Shown here: piece after piece, positions 9,231-18,646 of the stretch
How positions within the stretch are numbered: the first letter of the stretch is position 1
Layout of the letters: each line of letters opens with the position of its first letter
From: Arenimonas sp. GDDSR-1
GTDB lineage: Bacteria; Pseudomonadota; Gammaproteobacteria; Xanthomonadales; Xanthomonadaceae
Reading direction: 5' to 3'
Length of the DNA stretch: 64,000 nt
Assembly (NCBI RefSeq): GCF_025980345.1
Contig: NZ_JAPDUI010000001.1
Location: 1 to 64,000, forward strand
Notes under the pieces: model-generated
Seen by the model: only the letters and a program-made list of their open reading frames with translations
What the model was told of the DNA's origin: nothing
Databases searched by the model: none
Translations under genes and position numbers: made by a program

Positions 9231-10721
9231 ATGAAAGCAATTACGCCCGTTTCCCGTTTCCTGCTGGGATTCTTCAGTTGTGCCGTGCTGGTCGCCTGCT
9301 GGCAGCAAGCCCAGCAGCCGGTGCAGGCACAAAGCGCATCGACGGCCAATGCCGCGCCATTGGTCGCGCTCCCGGATTTCAGCGCACTGGTTGAACGCAC
9401 CACGCCCGCCGTGGTCAGCATCGAAGCCAGCAGCGAGCGTGGTGCGGACCCGGAAAGGCGATCGGCCGCTCCGGAATCCGATGACGAGCAGATGCAGGAA
9501 TTCTTCCGCCGCTTCTTCGGCCAGCCGATGCCGGGACAGCCCGGTCCACAGGGTCCGCGCGGCGGCGGCACGTCCTACGGCTCCGGGTTCATCATCTCCG
9601 CCGACGGGTACGTGCTGACCAACCATCACGTCATCGAGGGCATGAACAAACTGGTCGTGCACCTGGCCGACCGCCGGCAGTTGCCGGCCAAGCTGGTCGG
9701 TTCCGACCCCTCGACCGATGTCGCCGTACTCAAGATCGACGCCAAAGGCCTGTCCACACTGGCCATCGGCGATTCCGACGCGGTCAAGCCCGGACAATGG
9801 GTGGTGGCCATCGGATCGCCGTTCGGATTCGATTATTCGGTCACCGCCGGCATTGTCAGCGCCCTCGGCCGCCCCAGCGTGGACGGCAGCCAGCGCTATG
9901 TCCCGTTCATCCAGACCGATGTCGCCATCAACCGCGGCAACTCCGGCGGCCCGCTGCTCAATACCCGCGGCCAGGTGGTCGGCATCAATTCCCAGATTTT
10001 CAGCAACTCCGGCGGCTACATGGGCGTCAGCTTCGCGATTCCGATCCGGACCGCCATGAATGCCGTCGAGCAGATCAAGGCCACCGGAAGCGTGCGCCGT
10101 GGCCAGCTCGGCGTGCAGGTCCGTGATGTGCAGCCGGAGGAATTGACCGATCTTGGCCTGAAAACCGCGGAAGGTGCCTTCGTGGCCAGCGTTCAGAACG
10201 GCAGTGCCGCCGCCAAGGCCGGCATCCAGCCCGGAGATGTCATTACCGGATTCAACGGTGCCGCCATCGTCAAGTCCTCCGATCTGCCGCCCATGGTCGG
10301 TGCCCTGCAGCCGGGCGTGAAATCGCGGGTGAGCATCCTTCGCAATGGCCGTACACAGGACATTCCGGTCGTGCTTTCGGTGCTTGATGAAGCTGCCGGC
10401 AATCCACGCAATCCGGGAACGCCGAGCCAGACCCCGGCCAACCCGTCGAAGCTCGGCTTCAGTGTCGAGGAGGTCAGCCCGGCCACGCGAAGCCGCCTGG
10501 GATTGGCTACCGGTGGCGTCCAGATCGCCCGGATCAGCCAACCCATGCTCGGCCAGCTCGGCATTGCCAAAGGCGATGTCGTGCTCGAGGTCGGCCGCAC
10601 GCCGGTGGCTTCGGTAGCCGCTTTCGAAAAAGCCGTATCCGCCTATAAATCCGGTGACCGGGTGAGGGTGCTGATCCGTAATGCCGAAAGTACGGCCATC
10701 CACATGCTTGTCGTGCCGTAA
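9231..10721 (+). CDS. Do-family periplasmic serine protease (DegP/MucD)
   Basis: This 496-residue HtrA protease/chaperone acts on misfolded envelope proteins. The catalytic triad is His in LTNHHVIEG, Asp in SDPSTDVAVLKI and Ser in NRGNSGGPLLN. Two PDZ domains follow (GQLGVQVRDVQPEE... and the region of GLATGGVQIAR...). The ATG at 9231 has GAGG five bases upstream. The N-terminus reads LLGFFSCAVLVACWQQ, which forms a lipobox LVAC at Cys23, so the protein may be membrane-anchored rather than free. Its place after rseB matches mucD and makes it part of the sigma-E regulon. Confidence 0.95.
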   Translation: MKAITPVSRFLLGFFSCAVLVACWQQAQQPVQAQSASTANAAPLVALPDFSALVERTTPAVVSIEASSERGADPERRSAAPESDDEQMQEFFRRFFGQPMPGQPGPQGPRGGGTSYGSGFIISADGYVLTNHHVIEGMNKLVVHLADRRQLPAKLVGSDPSTDVAVLKIDAKGLSTLAIGDSDAVKPGQWVVAIGSPFGFDYSVTAGIVSALGRPSVDGSQRYVPFIQTDVAINRGNSGGPLLNTRGQVVGINSQIFSNSGGYMGVSFAIPIRTAMNAVEQIKATGSVRRGQLGVQVRDVQPEELTDLGLKTAEGAFVASVQNGSAAAKAGIQPGDVITGFNGAAIVKSSDLPPMVGALQPGVKSRVSILRNGRTQDIPVVLSVLDEAAGNPRNPGTPSQTPANPSKLGFSVEEVSPATRSRLGLATGGVQIARISQPMLGQLGIAKGDVVLEVGRTPVASVAAFEKAVSAYKSGDRVRVLIRNAESTAIHMLVVP

Positions 10722-10735
10722 GAAATTGATTCTGG

Positions 10736-10775
10736 GGCGGAAAACCGCCTCAGAAGCGGCGGCATATGCGATAAT
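10736..10775 (+). promoter_or_regulatory. Extended -10 promoter and alternative hairpins before lepA
   Basis: TGC followed by GATAAT (10767-10775) makes an extended -10 about 30 bases before the lepA ATG. Upstream, GGCGG (10736-10740) can pair with CCGCC (10745-10749), which can also pair with GGCGG at 10758-10762. No T-run follows, so this is not a clear terminator for the protease gene. Confidence 0.4.
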
Positions 10776-10805
10776 GACCGGCTAAGTTTTCCGAAAAGCG
10801 ACCCC

Positions 10806-12599
10806 ATGCAGCATATCCGCAATTTCTCCATCATCGCGCACGTGGATCACGGCAAATCGACCCTGGCCGACCGCATCATCCAACTCTGCGGCGGCCTCGA
10901 GGCCCGTGAAATGGAAGCCCAGGTACTCGATTCGAACCCGATCGAGCGCGAACGCGGCATCACCATCAAGGCGCAGTCGGTGTCCTTGCCGTACACCGCC
11001 GATGATGGCGTGACCTACCAGCTGAATTTCATCGATACCCCGGGGCATGTGGATTTCAGTTATGAAGTCTCGCGTTCACTGGCCGCCTGCGAAGGCGCTC
11101 TGCTGGTGGTGGACGCCGCCCAGGGCGTGGAGGCCCAGTCGGTCGCCAACTGCTATACCGCGGTGGAGCAGGGCTTGGAGGTGGTTCCGGTGCTGAACAA
11201 AATCGATCTGCCGACCGCCGATGTCGAGCGGGTCAAGGCCGAAATCGAGGCGGTCATCGGCATCGATGCCGAAGAGGCGGTCGCCATTTCCGCCAAAACC
11301 GGACTGAACGTGCGTGCCGTGCTGGAAGCCATCGTGGCCCGCATTCCGCCGCCGAAACCGGTCGATACCGGCCATCTGCAGGCGCTGATCATCGACTCCT
11401 GGTTCGATAACTACCTCGGTGTGGTCTCGCTGGTGCGGGTGGTGCAGGGTGAAATCAAGCCGGGTGACAAGATTCTGGTGATGTCGACCGGCCGTGTGCA
11501 TCAGGTCGACGAGGTCGGCGTGTTCACGCCCAAGCGCAAAGTGCTCGGCAAGCTCTCGGCCGGTGAAGTGGGCTGGATGAACGCCTCGATCAAGGATGTC
11601 CATGGCGCGCCGGTCGGCGATACCCTGACCCTGGCCGGCAATCCGGCCACGGAACCCTTGCCGGGCTTCCAGACCATGCAGTCGCGCGTGTTCGCCGGCC
11701 TGTTTCCGGTCGATGCCGAGGATTACCCGGCGCTGCGCGAGGCTCTCGACAAGCTCAAGCTCAACGATGCCGCGCTGAATTTCGAGCCGGAGAGTTCGGA
11801 AGCGATGGGCTTCGGCTTCCGTTGCGGCTTCCTGGGCATGCTGCACATGGAAATCGTGCAGGAACGCCTTGAGCGCGAGTATGACCTCAACCTGATTTCG
11901 ACCGCACCGACCGTGGTGTATGAAGTGCTGCTCACCGACGGCAGCATCCTGCCGCTCGACAATCCGGCCAAGCTGCCCCCGGTCAACAAAATCGAGGAAA
12001 TCCGCGAACCGGTCATCCTTGCCACCATCCTGACTCCGCCCGATTACGTCGGCAACGTCATCACCCTGTGCGAGGAAAAGCGCGGCTCCCAGCAGGGCAT
12101 GAACTACATGGGTAGCCAGGTCCAGATCACTTATGAACTGCCGATGGCCGAGGTGGTCACTGACTTCTTCGACCGCCTCAAGTCGGTATCGCGCGGCTAT
12201 GCCTCGCTCGACTACCATTTCCTGCGCTTCGATGCCGGTCCGTTCGTGCGCGTCGATGTGCTGATCAACGGCGACCGCGTCGACGCGATGTCGATGATCC
12301 TGCACCGCGCCCATGCCGACCGCCGCGGCCGCGATCTGTGCGAGAAGATGCGCGAACTGATTCCGCGCCAGATGTTCGATGTCGCCATCCAGGCCGCGGT
12401 CGGATCCCAGATCATTTCCCGTTCGACGGTCAAGGCAATGCGCAAGAACGTGCTGGCCAAGTGTTACGGCGGCGACGCCACGCGCAAGAAAAAGCTGCTC
12501 GAGAAACAGAAGGAAGGCAAGAAGCGGATGAAGCAGTTCGGCCGCGTCGAAATTCCGCAAGAAGCGTTCATGGCCGTGCTGTCGGTCGATAACAAATAA
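10806..12599 (+). CDS. lepA: Elongation factor 4 (LepA)
   Basis: This 597-residue translational GTPase back-translocates or remodels stalled ribosomes. The GTPase motifs are [13 protein letters not shown] (G1), [11 protein letters not shown] (G2), [12 protein letters not shown] (G3) and NKIDLP (G4). The C-terminal domain unique to LepA ends in a basic tail ([19 protein letters not shown]). It is the first gene of a compact run lepA-lepB-DUF4845-rnc-era-recO, the standard gammaproteobacterial order. Confidence 0.98.
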   Translation: MQHIRNFSIIAHVDHGKSTLADRIIQLCGGLEAREMEAQVLDSNPIERERGITIKAQSVSLPYTADDGVTYQLNFIDTPGHVDFSYEVSRSLAACEGALLVVDAAQGVEAQSVANCYTAVEQGLEVVPVLNKIDLPTADVERVKAEIEAVIGIDAEEAVAISAKTGLNVRAVLEAIVARIPPPKPVDTGHLQALIIDSWFDNYLGVVSLVRVVQGEIKPGDKILVMSTGRVHQVDEVGVFTPKRKVLGKLSAGEVGWMNASIKDVHGAPVGDTLTLAGNPATEPLPGFQTMQSRVFAGLFPVDAEDYPALREALDKLKLNDAALNFEPESSEAMGFGFRCGFLGMLHMEIVQERLEREYDLNLISTAPTVVYEVLLTDGSILPLDNPAKLPPVNKIEEIREPVILATILTPPDYVGNVITLCEEKRGSQQGMNYMGSQVQITYELPMAEVVTDFFDRLKSVSRGYASLDYHFLRFDAGPFVRVDVLINGDRVDAMSMILHRAHADRRGRDLCEKMRELIPRQMFDVAIQAAVGSQIISRSTVKAMRKNVLAKCYGGDATRKKKLLEKQKEGKKRMKQFGRVEIPQEAFMAVLSVDNK

Positions 12600-12608
12600 G
12601 GATTGCCC

Positions 12609-13430
12609 GTGAAAATCGATTTCGCCCTGATACTCACCCTTCTGGCCCTGTTCACCGGCCTGATCTGGCTCGCCGATAAATTCGTTTTCGAGAAACGACG
12701 CCTCGCGGCCGATGCCGCAGCCACCGATCCGGTCCTGGTCGAATACGCCAAATCCCTGTTTCCGGTCATCTTTCTGGTCCTGGCCCTTCGTTCCTTCATT
12801 GCCGAACCGTTCCGTATTCCGTCCGGTTCGATGATGCCCAACCTGCTGATCGGCGATTTCATCCTGGTCAATAAATTCAGTTACGGCATCCGTCTGCCGG
12901 TCATCAACACCAAGATCGTCGAGGTCGGCGAACCCGTGCGCGGCGATGTGTTCGTGTTCCGCTATCCCGGCTCGAAAGAGCTGGGCAAGGAAGACCCGGC
13001 CGCCGGTACCGATTACATCAAACGCGTGATCGGACTTCCGGGCGACACCATCAGCGTCGAAGAGAACCGGGTTTCGGTCAATGGTGTGCCATTCGGCTAT
13101 GCCGAGGCCGGCGTTTACGTCGGCAAAGGCGTTTCCAGCGAGATGACCGGGTCGCGCATCTACACCGAAAGCCTGCCGGGCAAGTCCCACACCATGCTGG
13201 AAATGGATGGCGTGCCGCTCGGTTACCGCAACAACGGCACCTGGGTGGTGCCGCAGGGCCATTATTTTGCCATGGGCGATAACCGCGACCGCAGTGCCGA
13301 CAGCCGCGAATGGGGTTTCGTTCCGCAGCAAAACGTGGTTGGTAAGGCGATGGTAATATGGTTAAACTGCTCGGGTTGGTTCTGTACCGACAGTTTCGAG
13401 CCGTCACGCATCGGCACCAAAATCGACTAA
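12609..13430 (+). CDS. lepB: Signal peptidase I
   Basis: This 273-residue inner-membrane protease removes signal peptides from exported proteins. There are two N-terminal membrane segments. Catalytic Ser lies in FRIPSGSMMPNLLIGD and catalytic Lys in GTDYIKRVIGLPGD; MGDNRDRSADSREWGFVP is the box E signature. I prefer the GTG at 12609, six bases after AAGGA, over the TTG at 12603, which is too close to that site. It lies nine bases behind lepA. Confidence 0.97.
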   Translation: MKIDFALILTLLALFTGLIWLADKFVFEKRRLAADAAATDPVLVEYAKSLFPVIFLVLALRSFIAEPFRIPSGSMMPNLLIGDFILVNKFSYGIRLPVINTKIVEVGEPVRGDVFVFRYPGSKELGKEDPAAGTDYIKRVIGLPGDTISVEENRVSVNGVPFGYAEAGVYVGKGVSSEMTGSRIYTESLPGKSHTMLEMDGVPLGYRNNGTWVVPQGHYFAMGDNRDRSADSREWGFVPQQNVVGKAMVIWLNCSGWFCTDSFEPSRIGTKID

Positions 13431-13440
13431 GGGGGTCATC

Positions 13441-13824
13441 ATGAAACGCAATCAGAAAGGCATTACCCTGCTCAGCTTCCTCTTCGTTCTGGCGCTGGCC
13501 GGATTCTTCGGATTCCTTTTCATGCGCCTGTTCCCGGTGTATTCCGAATATTTCAGTGCGGTCAACGACATCAAAGCCGTGACCCAGGCCGCGGGGGCCG
13601 ATAAACAGGCACTGGCCCAGATCAAGGACAGTCTTTACCGCCGGTTCCAGATTAGCTACGTCGACAGCGTGGACCTCGACAAGCACATCAAGCTGCGCAC
13701 CGAAAAGGACGGCAAAGTGCTGGATCTGAATTACGAGGTCCGCAAGCCGCTGATGTACAACCTCGACTTCGTCGCCAAGTTCGAGCGCAGTTTTCCGGTG
13801 ACCGGCCGGGCCGACGCGGAGTGA
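13441..13824 (+). CDS. DUF4845 membrane protein
   Basis: This 127-residue protein begins with a prepilin-like basic stretch and one hydrophobic segment (LLSFLFVLALAGFFGFLFMR, about residues 10-29), then a small soluble domain. It matches DUF4845, a family found between lepB and rnc in many gammaproteobacteria. The name is positional and the function is unknown. The KGITLL start resembles type IV pilin N-termini (G followed by I-T-L-L), but there is no Glu at +5, so I do not call it a pseudopilin. Confidence 0.85.
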   Translation: MKRNQKGITLLSFLFVLALAGFFGFLFMRLFPVYSEYFSAVNDIKAVTQAAGADKQALAQIKDSLYRRFQISYVDSVDLDKHIKLRTEKDGKVLDLNYEVRKPLMYNLDFVAKFERSFPVTGRADAE

Positions 13825-13828
13825 TGCG

Positions 13829-14476
13829 TTGCTGACAGGGTTCCGCGATCCGGAACTGCTGCGTCAGGCGCTGCGGCACCGCAGCGCCGGCAAGCCCAAT
13901 AACGAGCGCCTCGAATTCCTCGGTGATGCCGTACTGGGCATGCTGGTGTCCGATGCCTTGTACCGTAAATTCCCCAAAGCCAGCGAAGGCGAACTCACCC
14001 AAGCGCGTTCGCATCTGGTGCGTGAATCCACACTGGCTGAAATCGGCCGTGAGCAGGACCTGGGAGCGCGGCTGGAGCTCGGCCCCGGCGAAATGAAGTC
14101 GGGAGGCCATCGTCGCGATTCCATCCTGGCCGATGCCGTCGAAGCCGTCATCGCAGCCGTTTATCTGGATTCCGGTTTTCCGGCAGCGCGGCAGCTTGTG
14201 GATGCATGGTTCGGCAGCCGTCTGCACCTGTCGCTTGAAAAGTCGCCGGGCAAGGATCCGAAAACCAAGCTGCAGGAGTGGCTGCAATCCAAACAGCATG
14301 CCTTGCCGGTGTACCGTCTGATCCGGGCCGGCGGATCCGATCATGAACGCACTTTCGATATCGAGTGCGTGCTCGAACATCTCGCAATCACCACGGCCGG
14401 CAGCGGAAGCTCGGTAAAATCGGCCGAGGCCGATGCCGCCCGCAAGGCGCTTATTCTTCTAGGCCAGGAAAAATGA
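13829..14476 (+). CDS. rnc: Ribonuclease III
   Basis: This 215-residue double-strand RNA endonuclease processes rRNA precursors. The signature [18 protein letters not shown] holds the metal-binding Glu and Asp, and a dsRNA-binding domain follows ([19 protein letters not shown] ... [12 protein letters not shown]). The start is a TTG at 13829: an in-frame stop lies at 13799 and no ATG or GTG occurs after it, while CGGAG sits eight bases upstream. The N-terminus ([11 protein letters not shown]) is shorter than usual by about ten residues but keeps the catalytic domain. Confidence 0.95.
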   Translation: MLTGFRDPELLRQALRHRSAGKPNNERLEFLGDAVLGMLVSDALYRKFPKASEGELTQARSHLVRESTLAEIGREQDLGARLELGPGEMKSGGHRRDSILADAVEAVIAAVYLDSGFPAARQLVDAWFGSRLHLSLEKSPGKDPKTKLQEWLQSKQHALPVYRLIRAGGSDHERTFDIECVLEHLAITTAGSGSSVKSAEADAARKALILLGQEK

Positions 14477-15381
14477 CCGAACATCTGGACAACATCCCCT
14501 ATCATGCCGGTTTCGTCGCCGTCATCGGCCGGCCCAATGTCGGCAAATCGACACTGGTCAATGCGCTGGTCGGCAGCAAAATCAGCATCGTGTCCTCACG
14601 GCCGCAGACCACACGCCACCGCATGCTCGGCATCGCCAGCTTTCCGGAAGGCCAGCTGGTGCTGGTCGATACCCCGGGAATCCATGCCAAACAGTCACGC
14701 GCCATGAACCGGCACATGAACCGCGCCGCGCGCGGCGCGGTCAGCGACGTGCATGCCTCCGTTCTGGTCATCGAGGCCGGCCGTTGGCACAGCGACGACG
14801 CCTTGGCCTATCAGGCGCTCAAGGATTCGGACGTTCCTGTGCTTCTGGTCATCAACAAGATCGACAAGCTCAAGGACAAGGATGCATTGCTTCCGTTCAT
14901 CAAGGAAGTGACCGAAGGCCGCGAGTTCGCCTCCGTGCATCTGATCTCTGCGCTCAAGAGCAAGGGTACCGCCGATCTGGTCAAAAGCCTGCTGCTACTG
15001 ATGCCGGAATCCGAACCGCTTTACGGTGAGGACGAGATCACCGACAAAAGCCAGCGTTTCCTTGCCGGCGAGCTGGTGCGCGAACAGCTGATGCAGCGCC
15101 TCGGCGATGAACTGCCGTATTCGGCCACGGTCGAAATCGAGAAATTCGAGGAAGACGGCGGCCTTCTGCGCATCGGTGCCGTGATCTGGCTCGAGCGGGA
15201 AGGGCAGAAGGCCATCGTCATCGGCAAGGGCGGCCAGCAGCTGAAAGCCATCAGCACCTCGGCACGCTTGGGCATGGAAAAACTGTTCGGTTCAAAGGTA
15301 TTCCTGGAAACCTGGTGCCGCGTCCGCGACGGCTGGTCCGATGACGAGGCCGCGCTGCGACGGTTCGGTTACAACGACTGA
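14473..15381 (+). CDS. era: GTPase Era
   Basis: This 302-residue GTPase assists 16S rRNA maturation and 30S assembly. The motifs are [14 protein letters not shown] (G1), the DTPGIHAKQ switch, [10 protein letters not shown] (G4) and a C-terminal KH domain with [17 protein letters not shown]. The ATG at 14473 overlaps the rnc stop by four bases; the upstream in-frame ATG at 14365 lies inside rnc and adds a non-family extension. The gene order rnc-era-recO is conserved. Confidence 0.97.
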   Translation: MTEHLDNIPYHAGFVAVIGRPNVGKSTLVNALVGSKISIVSSRPQTTRHRMLGIASFPEGQLVLVDTPGIHAKQSRAMNRHMNRAARGAVSDVHASVLVIEAGRWHSDDALAYQALKDSDVPVLLVINKIDKLKDKDALLPFIKEVTEGREFASVHLISALKSKGTADLVKSLLLLMPESEPLYGEDEITDKSQRFLAGELVREQLMQRLGDELPYSATVEIEKFEEDGGLLRIGAVIWLEREGQKAIVIGKGGQQLKAISTSARLGMEKLFGSKVFLETWCRVRDGWSDDEAALRRFGYND

Positions 15382-16094
15382 TGCGCATCGAGTGGCAGCC
15401 CGCGCTCGTGCTGCACAAACGGGCGTACCGCGAAACCAGTCTGCAACTTGAACTGCTGACCCGCGATCATGGCATTGTCGGTCTTGTCGCCAAAGGCGTG
15501 ACCGGTGCCAAAAACCATGTGCTGCGCGCGCAGCTGCAGCCGATGCAGCACATCAAGGTCAGCTTTCTGCTCAAAAGCGAACTCGGTACTTTGACCGCTT
15601 CCGAACCGCTTCCGCCGGTATTGGCCATTGCCGGTGATCGGCTGATGGCAGGTCTGTACCTCAATGAACTGGTGTTGAAGCTCTGTCCGCGCCAGGATGC
15701 GGATAACGAGCTTTACCAGTTATTGCTTGCGGCGCGCACCGAGCTTGCGGGCGGCATGCCGCTGGCCTGGCTGGTGCGCCGATTCGAAAGGGATCTCATC
15801 CAGCATCTGGGCTACATCACTCCGTGGACGGCGATGGCCAATGGCCGTGACATCGAGCCTGAGCACCATTATCGGGCGCATCCCGAACTCGGCCTGATGC
15901 CGGCAAAAGCGGAGGAGCCCGGTGCGCTCTCGGGCACCGATCTGCTCGATTTCAATGCCGATCGCATGCCCTCGGCCAAGGCTCTCGCAGTATTGCGGCA
16001 GTTGCTGCACGGGGTGATCGCACAGCATCTGGGCAAATCCCTGCCGCGTTCGTGGCAGATGATCGGTGAGCTCAGCCGTCCGTTGAAATCATGA
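15381..16094 (+). CDS. recO: DNA repair protein RecO
   Basis: This 237-residue recombination mediator helps load RecA on SSB-coated DNA in the RecFOR pathway. The N-terminal OB fold begins with ALVLHKRAYRETSLQLELLT, typical of RecO, followed by LVAKGVTGAK. It lacks the Cys4 zinc site of Gram-positive RecO, as do other gammaproteobacterial members. Its ATG overlaps the era stop by one base. The 3' end overlaps the convergent receiver-Hpt gene by 23 bases. Confidence 0.93.
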   Translation: MRIEWQPALVLHKRAYRETSLQLELLTRDHGIVGLVAKGVTGAKNHVLRAQLQPMQHIKVSFLLKSELGTLTASEPLPPVLAIAGDRLMAGLYLNELVLKLCPRQDADNELYQLLLAARTELAGGMPLAWLVRRFERDLIQHLGYITPWTAMANGRDIEPEHHYRAHPELGLMPAKAEEPGALSGTDLLDFNADRMPSAKALAVLRQLLHGVIAQHLGKSLPRSWQMIGELSRPLKS

Positions 16095-16740
16095 AAGCCA
16101 GGGTATCGGCCAAGGTGGTCCGGAAAGCGGAATGCGAAGCTTCTGACAGGTCCTGATCGAGCGCGCGGCAGGCCGCCAACAGCCGCTCGGCGCCCAGAAA
16201 GCCGCAGCTGGCTTTGAGCCTGTGCAGCGCATCATGCACGGCCGTCGCATTGCCCGAATCGAATGCCGTCTGAATACTCTGCGCGGCAACCGGAAGTTCG
16301 GCAGTGAACATGGCGCGCATGCTGCGCAGCGCGGCGGAACTGCCTCCGAGGGCTTTGAGCGCTTTTTCCTTATTCCAGAGTTCCGGAGTGCAAGTGCACA
16401 GCCGATGGATGGCGTCGTGCAGTTCGGCAACGGGCATCGGTTTGGCCAGAACATGGGCAATGCCTTTCGCGGCCAGTCGCTCCCGGACAGCCAGGGTGAC
16501 CTCGGCACTGATCGCCAGAATCGGGATCCCGGCCGGAAACGCGGCGGCCAGATCCGGAAGCTCGCCATCCGGCAGATTCAGATCGGAAATAATCAGCGAC
16601 GGCGGTTTGGTCCGCATTACCGCACAGGCAGAAGCAAAGTCGGGGCAAGCCGTGAATTCGACATCCAGCAAAGCGATGGCTTCGGAGAGGTAGAAGCGGC
16701 TGATTTCGTCGTCTTCGATCAGGACAATGGAGGCTTTCAT
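16072..16740 (-). CDS. Response regulator with C-terminal Hpt domain
   Basis: This 222-residue signalling protein has no DNA-binding domain. Receiver (about 1-118): acidic Asp10-Asp11, phospho-acceptor Asp53 (SDLNLPDG), Ser78 and Lys100 (AKPMP). Hpt (about 130-222): His173 in LHRLKASCGFLGA. It could take and pass phosphate within one chain as part of a phosphorelay. I start at the ATG at 16740 (MKASIVLIEDDE); the 22 upstream residues are Pro- and Lys-rich and not domain-like. No histidine kinase is nearby, so the partner is unknown. In other gammaproteobacteria pdxJ often follows recO here. Confidence 0.87.
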   Translation of the reverse strand: MKASIVLIEDDEISRFYLSEAIALLDVEFTACPDFASACAVMRTKPPSLIISDLNLPDGELPDLAAAFPAGIPILAISAEVTLAVRERLAAKGIAHVLAKPMPVAELHDAIHRLCTCTPELWNKEKALKALGGSSAALRSMRAMFTAELPVAAQSIQTAFDSGNATAVHDALHRLKASCGFLGAERLLAACRALDQDLSEASHSAFRTTLADTLAFMISTDG

Positions 16741-16817
16741 CGGCGGTTTTTTTGGCGCAGGCGGTGCCATAGCGCATGGATATCTGCGAAAATACGGCTT
16801 TATCACGGAATTTCATT

Positions 16818-18140
16818 GTGGCACGAAGCGGACCGAAAGCAAAACGCGAATACGAAATCGAGATCGACAATCTCAGCCATGACGGGCGGGGTGTCGGCCG
16901 TCTCGATGGCAAGACCGTATTCGTCGCGGGTGCTCTGGTCGGCGAACGCGTTCGGGTCCAGCAGACCGGCCGCAACCGTCATTTCGACGAGGCCAGAACA
17001 CTGGAAGTGCTCAGCGCCTCGCCGGACCGCGTCGAGCCCCCCTGTCCGCACTATGGCGTCTGCTCGGGCTGTGTCCTCCAGCATCTGGCCAGTGACCGCC
17101 AGATCGAAGCCAAACAACGGACGTTGGCCGACAATCTTCAGCGCATCGGCCATGTCGTGCCTGATGCGCTGCTGCCGGCTCTGGTTGCCGATGCCTGGGC
17201 TTACCGCCGCAAGGGCCGGTTTTCGGTACGTTATGTCGAAAAGAAGGGCGGCGTGCTGGTCGGATTCCGGGAGACCGATCCGCGTTTCGTGGCCCAGCTG
17301 CGCGAATGCCGGACCGTGGTGCCAGCCGTATCCGCCCTGATCGTGCCCCTGACCGAACTGATCGATGGCATGCAGGCCAAGCGTGAAATCGCTCAGATCG
17401 AATTCATCCAGGGCGACGGACCGGTGGCCCTCGTATTCCGCAATCTGATTGCGCTCTGTGCCGGCGATTTACAACAGCTTGCCGGTTTCGGCGCTGCGCA
17501 TGACGTTCAGATCTTTCTGCAGCCCGGTGGCGTGCATACGGTGCATCCGCTGCGCGATGATTATCCCGCCTTGGGCTTCGATCTGCCCGAATACGGCATC
17601 CGCTTCGAATTCAGGCCGCTGGATTTCATCCAGGTCAACGCTCCGCTCAATGCCGCCATGATCGCACGTGCCATCGCGCTGCTTGAGCCTGGCGCCGATG
17701 ATGTCGTGCTCGATCTGTTCTGCGGCCTTGGAAATTTCACCCTGCCGCTGGCCAAGTCGGCGGGCGAGGTGGTCGGTGTCGAAGGCGATCACGGTCTGGT
17801 CGAGCGTGCGCGGGACAATGCCCGCCGGAACGGCATCGCCAACGCCGAGTTCTTCGCCGCCGATCTGACCCAGGACATCTCCGCCCAGCTCTGGAAAACC
17901 CAGCGCTTCACCAAGCTGCTGCTCGATCCGCCGCGTGCCGGAGCCATCGAGGTCCTGAAGCAGATGAATCTCGAAGGCATCCGCCGCATCGTCTATGTGT
18001 CCTGTCATCCGGCCTCGTTGGCGCGTGATGCCGCCTATCTGGTACAGGAGCGCGGCTACCGTCTTCTGCAGGCCGGCGCCATGGACATGTTTCCGCAGAC
18101 CGCCCATGTCGAGTCCATCGCCGTGTTCGAGGCCGGCTGA
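16818..18140 (+). CDS. rlmD: 23S rRNA (uracil-1939-C5)-methyltransferase RlmD
   Basis: This 440-residue SAM-dependent RNA methyltransferase forms m5U1939. An N-terminal TRAM domain (EYEIEIDNLSHDGRGVGRLD) precedes the 4Fe-4S cysteines of CPHYGVCSGCVLQH. The SAM site is DLFCGLGNFTLPLA. The nucleophilic Cys is in VYVSCHPASLARD. The likely start is GTG at 16818, giving MARSGPKAKRE; the ATG at 16776 would add 14 unrelated residues with no ribosome site. It leads a five-gene run in which every junction overlaps. Confidence 0.95.
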   Translation: MARSGPKAKREYEIEIDNLSHDGRGVGRLDGKTVFVAGALVGERVRVQQTGRNRHFDEARTLEVLSASPDRVEPPCPHYGVCSGCVLQHLASDRQIEAKQRTLADNLQRIGHVVPDALLPALVADAWAYRRKGRFSVRYVEKKGGVLVGFRETDPRFVAQLRECRTVVPAVSALIVPLTELIDGMQAKREIAQIEFIQGDGPVALVFRNLIALCAGDLQQLAGFGAAHDVQIFLQPGGVHTVHPLRDDYPALGFDLPEYGIRFEFRPLDFIQVNAPLNAAMIARAIALLEPGADDVVLDLFCGLGNFTLPLAKSAGEVVGVEGDHGLVERARDNARRNGIANAEFFAADLTQDISAQLWKTQRFTKLLLDPPRAGAIEVLKQMNLEGIRRIVYVSCHPASLARDAAYLVQERGYRLLQAGAMDMFPQTAHVESIAVFEAG

Positions 18141-18646
18141 TGGGCATCGAGATCGAGCGCAAGTTCCGGGTCACCGGCGAGGCCTGGCGTGCGCAGGCGC
18201 ATCACCGCCTGCGCATCGCGCAGGCCTATCTGAACCACAGCGAAGCCCTCGCGGCCGGACGCGAGCACTGTTCGGTCCGGGTCCGCATCACCGGAGAGTC
18301 CGCCAATCTCAATATCAAATCCCGGGAAACCGGCGCGAGCCGGCAAGAGTTCGAGTATCCGATTCCGCTGGCCGATGCCGAAAGCCTGATGCTGCTCGCC
18401 TGCGAGGGCCGTATCGAGAAAGTGCGGCATCTGGTGCAGATCGGCGGCCATCTCTGGGAAATCGATGAATTCGCGGGGGATAATGCCGGTCTGGTCGTTG
18501 CCGAGATCGAGCTCGGGGATGTCAATGAGCCTTTCGCCAGGCCGGACTGGCTGGGCCCGGAAGTCACCGACAGCCTTCGTTATTACAATATGGCGCTGGC
18601 CGCCAGACCCTATCGCCACTGGACGGCTGAGGAAAAATCATGTTGA
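18140..18646 (+). CDS. CYTH domain protein (triphosphate tunnel metalloenzyme)
   Basis: This 168-residue CYTH-fold protein has the ExExK motif at its start (GIEIERKFRV). The family hydrolyses inorganic triphosphate or other triphosphates with Mg or Mn held in a beta-barrel tunnel; the basic and acidic pairs VRVRITG, LNIKSRE and WEIDEFAG line that tunnel. It starts one base inside the rlmD stop. The physiological substrate cannot be read from sequence. Confidence 0.88.
   Translation: MGIEIERKFRVTGEAWRAQAHHRLRIAQAYLNHSEALAAGREHCSVRVRITGESANLNIKSRETGASRQEFEYPIPLADAESLMLLACEGRIEKVRHLVQIGGHLWEIDEFAGDNAGLVVAEIELGDVNEPFARPDWLGPEVTDSLRYYNMALAARPYRHWTAEEKSC

Noticed and set aside
9018..10703. Minus-strand frame of 561 codons opposite the Do protease
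   Set aside because: The protease is complete with triad and PDZ domains. The antisense frame is explained by codon bias.
11076..13331. Minus-strand frame of 751 codons opposite lepA and lepB
   Set aside because: Both plus-strand proteins are complete and conserved; the antisense product resembles no family and is rich in His, Asp and Gly.
13441..13824. DUF4845 protein as a pseudopilin
   Set aside because: The N-terminus KGITLL resembles a prepilin, but the Glu at position 5 of the mature protein is missing.
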